Source: JBKPRX01 sp046734795
GTDB lineage: Bacteria > Actinomycetota > Thermoleophilia > Gaiellales > Gaiellaceae
Assembly: GCA_046734795.1 (NCBI GenBank)
Contig: JBKPRX010000074.1
Location: forward strand, 1 to 6,013
DNA: 6,013 nucleotides
Direction of reading: 5' to 3'
Shown here: in pieces, positions 1-5,765 of the stretch
How positions within the stretch are numbered: position 1 is the stretch's first letter
How the letters are laid out: every line of letters starts with the position of its first letter
Program-made: the position numbers and the translations under genes
The notes under the pieces: generated by a model
What the model was told of the DNA's origin: nothing
What the model saw: the letters and a program-made list of their open reading frames with translations, nothing else
Database searches by the model: none

Positions 1-1
1 C

Positions 2-898
2 CCCGGGACGACTCGAGACGAGCTCCTCCCCGTGCTCGAGCGGGAGTCCGGCCTCGTCGCCGGCCGCGACTTCCACCTCGCGTTCTCGCCCGAGCGCGTC
101 GATCCCGGCCGCGTCGACTGGACGACGAAGACGGTCCCGAAGGTCGTCGGCGGCATCACGCCCGAGTGCACCGAGCGAGCGGCCGAGCTCTACGGCAGCG
201 CGATCGACACGATCCACCGCGTCTCGTCGCCCGAAGCCGCGGAGCTGACGAAGCTCCTCGAGAACATCTTCCGCTCGGTCAACATCGCGCTCGTCAACGA
301 GCTCGCGCAGCTCTGCGAACGCCTCGACATCGACGTGTGGGAAGTCGTCTCCGCGGCCGCGACGAAGCCGTTCGGCTTCATGAGCTTCCAACCGGGTCCG
401 GGGCTCGGCGGCCACTGCATCCCGATCGACCCGTTCTACTTGACGTGGAAGGCACGGGAGTACGACTTCTACACCGAGTTCATCGAGCTGGCGGGCAAGG
501 TCAACGAGAACATGCCGTACTACTGCCGCTCGCTGATCTCGCAGGCTCTGAACCACGGCGCGCAGAAATCGTTGAGCGGGTCGAAGGTGCTCCTCCTCGG
601 CGTTGCATACAAAGCAGACATCGGCGATATGCGCGAGTCGCCCGCCTTGAAGATCATTCATCTGATCCAGAACGCCGGTGCCGACGTTGCGTATCACGAT
701 CCGCACGTGCGCGAGCTCGCCGAGTTCGGCCTGCGCTCCGTCGCGCTCGAGCCCGAGGCTTACGACTGCGTGGTCATCGTGACGGCGCATTCGTCGATCG
801 ACTACAAGGAGGTTGCACGGCGAGCGCACGTCGTCGTCGACTTCCGAAACGCGACCGGCGTGCCTGGGCGCCAATCGGAGAAGGTCTGGAAGCTGTGA
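2..898 (+). CDS. wbpA: UDP-N-acetylglucosamine 6-dehydrogenase (WbpA-like), 5'-truncated by window edge
   Basis: This is the C-terminal 298 residues of a nucleotide-sugar dehydrogenase. The reading frame is open from base 2, and its first residues (PGTTRDELLPVLE) are typical mid-protein sequence, so the GTG at 32 is an internal Val and not the start. The N-terminal NAD-binding Rossmann half lies outside the window. The central domain has SPEAAELTKLLEN with the conserved Lys (codon 251-253), then PGPGLGGHCIPIDPFYLTWK with the catalytic Cys (codon 416-418). The C-terminal UDP-binding domain has GVAYKADIGDMRESPA. By family knowledge these enzymes oxidise the C6 hydroxyl of UDP-GlcNAc to a carboxylate with two NAD+ in the cytoplasm. 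The IPIDPFYLTWKARE stretch resembles WbpA more than UDP-glucose dehydrogenases, and the two genes that follow are WbpB- and WbpD-like, which supports the substrate. UDP-ManNAc dehydrogenase (WecC) is the main alternative. The family is secure and the substrate is inferred. Confidence 0.9.
   Translation, partial: PGTTRDELLPVLERESGLVAGRDFHLAFSPERVDPGRVDWTTKTVPKVVGGITPECTERAAELYGSAIDTIHRVSSPEAAELTKLLENIFRSVNIALVNELAQLCERLDIDVWEVVSAAATKPFGFMSFQPGPGLGGHCIPIDPFYLTWKAREYDFYTEFIELAGKVNENMPYYCRSLISQALNHGAQKSLSGSKVLLLGVAYKADIGDMRESPALKIIHLIQNAGADVAYHDPHVRELAEFGLRSVALEPEAYDCVVIVTAHSSIDYKEVARRAHVVVDFRNATGVPGRQSEKVWKL
877..884 (+). promoter_or_regulatory. Shine-Dalgarno-like site for the GTG start at 895
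   Basis: A purine-rich GGAGAAGG lies 10 nt before the GTG at 895, inside the end of the upstream dehydrogenase gene. It supports the GTG that overlaps the upstream TGA as the true start, although the reading frame itself stays open much further upstream. Confidence 0.5.
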
Positions 899-1881
899 GC
901 GAGTCGCCGCGGGTCGGCCTCGTGGGGCTCGGCTACTGGGGACCGAATCTCGCGCGCAACTTCGATGCGCTCGGTGCGCTCGCCGCAGTCTGCGATCTCG
1001 ACGCCGACTTGCGCGAGAAGTTCGCGGCGCGCTATCCGGACGCCCGCGTCTATGCCGACTACGACGAGCTGCTCGCGGACGACGCGATCGACGCGGTCGC
1101 GGTTGCCACTCCGGTTCCGACGCATTACGAGCTCGCACGTCGCGCGCTCGTCGCGAACAAGCACGCATTCGTCGAGAAGCCGCCCGCCATGCGTGCGACC
1201 GAAATGGAAGAGCTCTGCGCGCTGGCGGAAGAGCGCGATCGGGTTTTGATGCCGGGACACCTTCTGCTCTACCACCCCGGCATCCGCAAGGTGAAGGAGC
1301 TGCTCGACTCGCACGCGCTCGGCGAGGTCTACTGCATCTACGGCAACCGGCAGAACCTCGGCGTGATTCGTCGCGACGAAAACGCCTTGTGGTCTCTCGG
1401 AGTGCACGACCTCTCGGTGATCCTGTACCTGCTCGACGAGGAGCCTGAGGAAGTGTGGGCGCACGGAAATGCGTTCCTGACGCCTGGGGTCGAGGATGTC
1501 GTCTTCTGCTACCTGCGCTTTCCGAGCGGCAAGATCGCGCACATGCATCTCTCGTGGCTCGATCCGCACAAGATGCGTCGGATCACCGTCGTCGGCAACG
1601 AGAAGATGGTCGTCTTCGACGACATGGAGCTCGAGCGGAAGGTGACGATCTACGAGAAGGGCCCGTGGCAGCCGGCGCAGATCTACGGCGAGTGGCGTAC
1701 TCGCACCGGCGACATCTTCAGCCCGCGAATCCCGAACGACGAGCCGCTCCGGCTCGAATGCGCGCACTTCCTGCAGCTCGTGCTCGACGGGCCGGGCAAC
1801 CACAAGGAAGCGCGCAACGGACTCGCCGTCGTCCGCTCGCTGGACGCTCTTCAGCAGCGGCTCGAGGCGGTCCGCGCGTGA
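895..1881 (+). CDS. wbpB: Gfo/Idh/MocA-family oxidoreductase, likely UDP-GlcNAcA 3-dehydrogenase (WbpB/WlbA-like)
   Basis: A 328-residue NAD(P)-dependent oxidoreductase. The start is GTG, overlapping the upstream TGA by 4 bp (GTGA), chosen because MSESPRVGLVGLGYWGPN places the Rossmann GLGYWG motif at residues 11-16, as usual for the family. The EKPP motif at 94-97 contains the conserved Lys95. WSLGVHDLS at 167-174 supplies the His/Asp of the family active site (His171, Asp172). The C-terminal alpha/beta domain covers about 125-328. Length fits the family. By family knowledge WbpB/WlbA oxidises C3 of UDP-N-acetylglucosaminuronic acid to the 3-keto sugar, which an aminotransferase (WbpE) then aminates. 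The assignment within this broad superfamily rests on the RQNLGVIRRDEN-LW-HD region and on sitting between a WbpA-like and a WbpD-like gene. Another sugar dehydrogenase specificity is possible. Translation is probably coupled to the upstream gene. Confidence 0.85.
   Translation: MSESPRVGLVGLGYWGPNLARNFDALGALAAVCDLDADLREKFAARYPDARVYADYDELLADDAIDAVAVATPVPTHYELARRALVANKHAFVEKPPAMRATEMEELCALAEERDRVLMPGHLLLYHPGIRKVKELLDSHALGEVYCIYGNRQNLGVIRRDENALWSLGVHDLSVILYLLDEEPEEVWAHGNAFLTPGVEDVVFCYLRFPSGKIAHMHLSWLDPHKMRRITVVGNEKMVVFDDMELERKVTIYEKGPWQPAQIYGEWRTRTGDIFSPRIPNDEPLRLECAHFLQLVLDGPGNHKEARNGLAVVRSLDALQQRLEAVRA
1864..1870 (+). promoter_or_regulatory. Shine-Dalgarno-like site for the GTG start at 1878
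   Basis: GAGGCGG lies inside the end of the preceding oxidoreductase gene, with its GAGG core 10 nt before the GTG at 1878. It supports this GTG, which overlaps the upstream TGA, as the start of the acetyltransferase. Confidence 0.45.
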
Positions 1882-2534
1882 GCGACTACGAGATCGCGGC
1901 GACGGCGGTCGTCTATCCCGGAACAGTTCTGGGCGACGGTTGCAAGGTTCTCGACGGCGCGGTCGTCGGCAAGCAGCCGTCGCTCTCGCCGCGCTCGACG
2001 GCGAACAAGGATCCGCAGCCGCCGGCCGAGCTCGGGCCGAACACGATCGTCTCGACCGGCGCGATCGTCTTCGCCGGCGCGCGCGTGGGCGCGCGCGTGA
2101 TCGTCGGCGACCAGGCGTGCGTCCGCGAGCGGGTCACGATCGACGACGACGTCGTCGTCGGCCGCGGCGTCTTGATCGAAAACGACACCACAGTCGGTGC
2201 AGACACGCGCATTCAGGCGAACGCGTACATCACGGCGTACTCGACGCTCGAGGAAGACGTGTTCGTTGCGCCTTGCGTCGTTACGACGAACGACAACTTC
2301 ATGGGCCGGACCGAGAAGCGGCTCGAGCTTCTCAAAGGGGCGACGATCCGCCGCGGTGCCCGCGTCGGCGGCGGCGCTGTGCTCTGCCCAGGTGTCGAGA
2401 TCGGCGAGGAGGCATTCGTCGGAGCCGGTGCCGTCGTGACGAAAGACGTTCCGCCGCGGAAAGTCGCGGTCGGAAACCCCGCGCGCGTCCTCCGCGACGT
2501 CGCAGAGGAAGAACTCCGCTCCTCGGGCGGCTAG
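1878..2534 (+). CDS. wbpD: Left-handed beta-helix N-acetyltransferase (WbpD/WlbB-like)
   Basis: A 218-residue hexapeptide-repeat acyltransferase. The GTG start overlaps the preceding TGA by 4 bp, and the protein then reads MSDYEIAATAVVYPGTVLGD. Hexapeptide repeats ([VI]-G-x-x-[AV]-x style) run at about 8-30 and 55-135 (for example TIVSTGAIVFAGARVGARV). They resume at about 154-186 after a loop with TTNDNFMGRTEKR (136-148), the position of the acceptor and active-site loop in WbpD/WlbB enzymes. The C-terminal VTKDVPPRKVAVGNPARVL is the family's usual cap and CoA-binding end. By family knowledge the trimeric enzyme acetylates the 3-amino group of UDP-GlcNAc(3NH2)A with acetyl-CoA, completing UDP-2,3-diacetamido-2,3-dideoxyglucuronate. 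A Pro-rich stretch at about 31-54 interrupts the helix and makes it longer than Pseudomonas WbpD (about 190 residues). Other amino-sugar N-acetyltransferases are possible. Its TAG stop shares CTAG with the convergent gene. Confidence 0.85.
   Translation: MSDYEIAATAVVYPGTVLGDGCKVLDGAVVGKQPSLSPRSTANKDPQPPAELGPNTIVSTGAIVFAGARVGARVIVGDQACVRERVTIDDDVVVGRGVLIENDTTVGADTRIQANAYITAYSTLEEDVFVAPCVVTTNDNFMGRTEKRLELLKGATIRRGARVGGGAVLCPGVEIGEEAFVGAGAVVTKDVPPRKVAVGNPARVLRDVAEEELRSSGG
2531..2534. other. Shared CTAG: overlapping convergent stop codons
   Basis: The palindrome CTAG contains the TAG stop of the plus-strand acetyltransferase (2532-2534) and, on the minus strand, the TAG stop of the subtilase (2533-2531). 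The two operons therefore overlap tail to tail by 4 bp and leave no room for an intergenic terminator. I see no GC-rich hairpin plus T-run close to the junction on either strand. Confidence 0.9.
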
Positions 2535-3994
2535 CGCTTCTTCTTCGCGCCGTTCTTCGTGAAGTCGAGCGCGTAGACGGAGGTGCCGGTGTTCGTGGTC
2601 TTCGCTTCGATGAAGTACCAGCCGGTTCGGCGCACGCGATAGACGACGTGCTCGTGCGAGCCGGGTCGCGCGGACTGCATCAGGCGGAAGTGCTGTGACT
2701 CGAGGTCGTCGACGCGTCTCGTCGCCGAATCCCAGAGGATCAGGTCGATGTTCGAGCCCGGCGAGCCGACGAGCGCGACGGAGAAGTGCTGCCCCTTCTC
2801 GAGGCGCACGCGGTAGACATCGACTTGGTCGTCCCAGTAGTCGAGCGTCGCGGTGATGTGTCCGCGCGGGCCGTAGACCGTGTGTGCGTGACTGCCCGCC
2901 TCGTCGTTCGACTCGTAGAGGTCCGGCGGCGGCATCGGTCCCTGGATGGAGGCGATTGCGCGTGCCACGTCCAGCTTGCCCCAGCCGCTGTAGGCGTCGC
3001 GCTGGAGCGGGCAGATCTTGCAGCCGTTCGCAGCGTTCGCATCGTCGGCGCTTCGCTCGAGCAGCCACGAGACTTGATCCGGTCGTAGCACGGGGTTGAG
3101 CGAGATCAGCAATGCGGCCGTGGCAGCTACTTGGGGCGCAGCGAACGAGGTGCCACGCGCGTTGCGGTAGTCGCCGTCCGTGCAATCCGAATAGCCGCGG
3201 ATCGGGCACGGCACTGTCGACAGCCTGCGCGGGAAGGTCGAGAACATCCCTTCGCCGGGCGCTGCGATGTCGTTGTACAGACGGTCGCGGTTCGAGAAGG
3301 GTGGGATCCTTCCCGTTTGCGTGTACGCGCTGACGCCGATCACGTGCGGTAGTGCGGCGGGATAGCTCGCCCATGGCCATCGAATTCGAGGGGCGTCGTC
3401 GCCGTTGCCGACAGCGGCCACGAGGACGGCGCCCTTCTGGTAGGCGTACGCGACGGCATCCGCCTCAGCCTGCGAGAAGCCGTCGAACGTGTGCGGGCGA
3501 AGGTCGCGGGTGGCGCCGAAGCTCAGGTTGATCACGCGCGCCCCCGCGTCGGCTGCCCAGCGAATCGCCGCCGCTTCGGCGCTTTCGCGGATGTCGCCGT
3601 CTTTCGGAACGACCTTCGCGATCAGAAGCCGCGCCGCGGGATACGCGAGTCCGACGACTCCTTGCTGATCGAGATTCGCGGCGATGATCCCGGCGACGAA
3701 GGTTCCGTGCCCGGTCGTGTCGACACGCCAGCTGCCGCCGACGAAGCTTCGGCCGCCAACGACCCGGCCCGCGAACTCGGGATGGCCGTAGTCGATGCCG
3801 GAGTCGACGATCGCGACCTTGACCGGACTGAAGAACGTCGCCGCCGGCACGTCCGGCCACGTGTCGAATGCATGGTCTTGCGCGAGATACCACTGTTGCG
3901 ACGCCAACGGATCGGCCGGCGTGAACGCGGACGCAGCGCCGGCAGAGGCGAGCGTCGCTGCGACGGTCAGCGCAGCTGCGAGCGATCGCCTCAT
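2531..3994 (-). CDS. Secreted subtilisin-like (S8) serine protease with C-terminal PPC domain
   Basis: A 487-residue exported protease. The ATG at 3994 overlaps the TGA of the upstream SpoIID gene (ATGA) and directly begins a signal peptide (MRRSLAAAL, hydrophobic core, likely cleavage after ASA at 23), so longer in-frame starts up to 4141 are rejected. The catalytic triad is complete: Asp64 in AIVDSGID, His96 in TTGHGT and Ser283 in GTSFAAP. The oxyanion-hole Asn is Asn197 in AAVGNGD. Only about 40 residues separate the signal peptide from Asp64, and they read like the entry to the mature domain (DPLASQQWYL), so no I9 inhibitor propeptide is visible. Cys pairs at 263/271 and 325/328 could form disulfides. 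A Pro-rich linker (352-358) leads to a PPC (pre-peptidase C-terminal) beta-sandwich at about 359-478 (YESND, DDQVDVYRV, GWYFIEA). The C-terminus is a basic tail, KNGAKKKR. Family and export are secure; the target is unknown. It lacks a clear Shine-Dalgarno, consistent with coupled translation from the upstream gene. Confidence 0.93.
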   Translation of the reverse strand: MRRSLAAALTVAATLASAGAASAFTPADPLASQQWYLAQDHAFDTWPDVPAATFFSPVKVAIVDSGIDYGHPEFAGRVVGGRSFVGGSWRVDTTGHGTFVAGIIAANLDQQGVVGLAYPAARLLIAKVVPKDGDIRESAEAAAIRWAADAGARVINLSFGATRDLRPHTFDGFSQAEADAVAYAYQKGAVLVAAVGNGDDAPRIRWPWASYPAALPHVIGVSAYTQTGRIPPFSNRDRLYNDIAAPGEGMFSTFPRRLSTVPCPIRGYSDCTDGDYRNARGTSFAAPQVAATAALLISLNPVLRPDQVSWLLERSADDANAANGCKICPLQRDAYSGWGKLDVARAIASIQGPMPPPDLYESNDEAGSHAHTVYGPRGHITATLDYWDDQVDVYRVRLEKGQHFSVALVGSPGSNIDLILWDSATRRVDDLESQHFRLMQSARPGSHEHVVYRVRRTGWYFIEAKTTNTGTSVYALDFTKNGAKKKR

Positions 3995-5655
3995 CCGGAG
4001 ACGACGCGGAGCGGCGGGGTCGAGCCGGGGACGAATCCCTTGCCCGGCGCCACCCGCGCGCGGTACACGCCCGGATCGAGCGTCGTGACGACGTCGAATG
4101 CGCCGTCGTCGTCGACCGTTGCCGACGCGACGGTCTTCCACGCGCCGGTCGTCTCGTCCTGGCGTTGAATCTCGACGGGTGCACCCGGCAGAACGGGGCG
4201 GACCGTTCCGCGCAGCTCGCCTGCCGTTTGCATCGGCTCGAACCGAACGCGTGGAGAGACGGCGACCTTCACCGGGGCGGACGCGAACGTCGTCGTTGCG
4301 AGCCGGTACTGCGTCGTCACCGTCGGCTTTGCGGTCAATGCGACCGTGCCGTCAGCGCCAGCTGTCGCAGCGCGCACGGTTTGCCAGCCCGAGCCTGCGG
4401 GGCGTTGCTCGAGCATCGGGCCTGCGATCCCGCGAGCCAAGCCGGTGATCTGTGCCGTCGTGCCGTACTCCACAGTTGCCGGCGTTGGTCGCACGACCGA
4501 GAGCACGCCGACGTCGAACCACGTGGAGCGCAGCTTCAGCTTCGTGCGCACGGTGGCGCCTGGCACTTCGACGTCGGACATCGGCGCGAGCAGCTGGAGC
4601 ATCCGGACGCGACTCGAGGGCGTGCGCAGCGTCCGCGCATCCGTCACCTCCTTCGCGCTGAACGCTTTCGCAAGAGCCTTGCCGGTGAACGTTACGGGAC
4701 CCCAATCGTGGTACGGCGAGATCACGTCGTACGGATCGGGCACCGAGATGAGATACGGCACGGGCGTCGTCGTTGCGAAAACGTCGGATGCGTTTGCCGT
4801 GCGGCCGCCCGACGACGACGAGAACAACGTTCGCGCGATCTGCCCTTGGTAGAGGACGACTTGTCCCGCTGTCGCGTTCACGGCCGCAGTCGTCGATGGC
4901 TTCTCGTGCGAGACGCCGAGGTACACCTGGCTACGCGTGTCGGAGTACACGTCGTACGGCGCCGCAAGCTGACGCGTGGCGAGCGCGTACGAGCGCGCTG
5001 CCACCGCCTGCGCCTTTAGCGCTTCGGGCGCCCACGTATACGGCATCTCCGACGGCACGACGCCGTAGAGGTATTGCTCGAGCCCGACGACGTTGATCGC
5101 GCGAAGCTTTCCGTCGACCACGTCTACGAGGATCGAGCCGCGATATGGACGGCCGAGCTCGACCGGCGCGCCAGACGACTCGAATGTCAGCGGCGGAGTC
5201 AGTGACGTCGCGGCCGCGCCGTCGACCGGCAGCTTCAAGGCCTTGCCGAGCGTGTACTTGCCGGCGCTGAGCGTGTGCGTCGCACCGGAACCGTCCTTGA
5301 CCTTCAACGGAGAAGCGGAGGCGATCGCGAGCGACGTCTTCCCCTCCGCGAGCAGAACCCGAACGCGTGCGATCGGCGTCGGGCCGAGCGTCGTGCCCGG
5401 GTAGTAGTGGCCGACGATCTGGTCGTAGGACCAGCCGTGCTGCGCATAGCCGTACGCACCCCACTGTGCGAGGCCGACGCCGTGTCCCCAGCCGTGGCCG
5501 GTGAAGACGAAGAGCGGCCCGGCGCCCGCCGGTGCGACGGTGCACGGCGTGGTGCAAACGGATCGCGCCGACGCCGACCCGACGACGAGGAAGAGAAGCG
5601 CGAGGATCGCGAACGGGGCTCGACGGAGGCTCACAGCAACAGGCTTCGGGGGCAC
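3991..5655 (-). CDS. Secreted SpoIID/LytB-domain protein with C-terminal beta-sandwich repeats
   Basis: A 554-residue exported protein, first gene of a two-gene operon. The first start is GTG at 5655. A second GTG at 5634 gives MSLRRAPFAILALLFLVVGS, a more standard signal peptide with cleavage near SASA; neither has a convincing Shine-Dalgarno. After a CTTPC pair (34/38) comes GHGWGHGVGLAQWGAYGYA (53-71) and HYYPGTTLG (83-91). The SpoIID core (about 165-310) contains VVGLEQYLYGVVPSEMP with Glu203 aligned to the catalytic Glu of SpoIID, then LKAQAVAARSYAL, SDTRSQVYLG and FSSSSGGRTANASDVF. By family knowledge SpoIID is a lytic transglycosylase cutting glycan strands lacking stem peptides, and LytB-type relatives act on or modulate cell-wall hydrolases. 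Two beta-rich Ig-like modules follow (about 388-470 and 471-554). The GHGVG motif lies before, not after, the catalytic region, unlike classical SpoIID. The presence of SpoIID does not imply sporulation. Domain identity is secure; activity is inferred. Confidence 0.9.
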   Translation of the reverse strand: MPPKPVAVSLRRAPFAILALLFLVVGSASARSVCTTPCTVAPAGAGPLFVFTGHGWGHGVGLAQWGAYGYAQHGWSYDQIVGHYYPGTTLGPTPIARVRVLLAEGKTSLAIASASPLKVKDGSGATHTLSAGKYTLGKALKLPVDGAAATSLTPPLTFESSGAPVELGRPYRGSILVDVVDGKLRAINVVGLEQYLYGVVPSEMPYTWAPEALKAQAVAARSYALATRQLAAPYDVYSDTRSQVYLGVSHEKPSTTAAVNATAGQVVLYQGQIARTLFSSSSGGRTANASDVFATTTPVPYLISVPDPYDVISPYHDWGPVTFTGKALAKAFSAKEVTDARTLRTPSSRVRMLQLLAPMSDVEVPGATVRTKLKLRSTWFDVGVLSVVRPTPATVEYGTTAQITGLARGIAGPMLEQRPAGSGWQTVRAATAGADGTVALTAKPTVTTQYRLATTTFASAPVKVAVSPRVRFEPMQTAGELRGTVRPVLPGAPVEIQRQDETTGAWKTVASATVDDDGAFDVVTTLDPGVYRARVAPGKGFVPGSTPPLRVVSG

Positions 5656-5765
5656 GCGTGGGCAGGCGATCGAAGCTGGGTTCGAGGCTAGCAGAGGGAT
5701 TTACGGGTTCTGTTAGCGCGCCAAAGAGGCTTGCTTTGGCCGCTCCGCGGGAACGACCGGCGGCG
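5656..5765. promoter_or_regulatory. Divergent intergenic region between SpoIID-like gene and kinase
   Basis: This 110-bp gap must hold the promoter for the minus-strand SpoIID/subtilase operon and probably that of the plus-strand kinase. It is less GC-rich than the genes, with AT-richer patches around 5696-5714 and 5721-5738. I could not identify a convincing -35/-10 pair on either strand. Its only clear structure is the inverted repeat at 5715-5744. Confidence 0.5.
5715..5744. repeat. Inverted repeat (11-bp stem, one-base bulge, 7-nt loop) in divergent promoter region
   Basis: The core is a perfect 7-bp inverted repeat, GCCAAAG (5720-5726), 7 nt, CTTTGGC (5734-5740). It extends outward as AGCG (5715-5718) paired with CGCT (5741-5744), leaving the C at 5719 unpaired. 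It ends 21 nt before the kinase ATG and lies about 60-90 nt upstream of the SpoIID start. It could be an operator or an RNA hairpin. There is no T-run after it on either strand, so an intrinsic terminator is unlikely. Confidence 0.55.

Noticed and set aside
32..34. GTG at 32 as start of the dehydrogenase
   Set aside because: The frame is open to base 2 and encodes conserved mid-protein sequence before this codon, so the gene begins outside the window.
166..894. Upstream extension of the oxidoreductase frame to 166
   Set aside because: This part is Arg-rich shadow translation of the dehydrogenase gene. The Rossmann motif begins just after the GTG at 895.
802..1803. 333-residue minus-strand open frame opposite the Gfo/Idh/MocA gene
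   Set aside because: Low-complexity Arg/Val/Glu-rich translation with no motif, lying wholly opposite a gene with clear catalytic motifs.
2075..2100. Tandem GCGCGCGTG direct repeat
   Set aside because: It encodes ARVGARV in the beta-helix ladder. It reflects protein repeat structure and not a separate DNA element.
2141..2160. Perfect 20-bp palindrome of GAC/GTC repeats in the acetyltransferase gene
   Set aside because: It is explained by codons for a DDDVVV run in a hexapeptide-repeat protein. There is no reason to call it an operator.
1851..3380. 509-residue minus-strand open frame spanning the acetyltransferase and subtilase genes
   Set aside because: Arg/Ala/Asp-rich, without recognisable motifs, and it crosses two well-supported genes in other frames. 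It is a product of high GC content.
3995..4141. Longer N-terminus for the subtilase starting at 4141
   Set aside because: It would add 49 Arg-rich residues before an evident signal peptide and lies over the end of the SpoIID coding sequence. The ATG at 3994 fits better.
5715..5744. Intrinsic terminator at the intergenic inverted repeat
   Set aside because: There is no T-run on either side, and no gene ends here; both flanking genes diverge from it.
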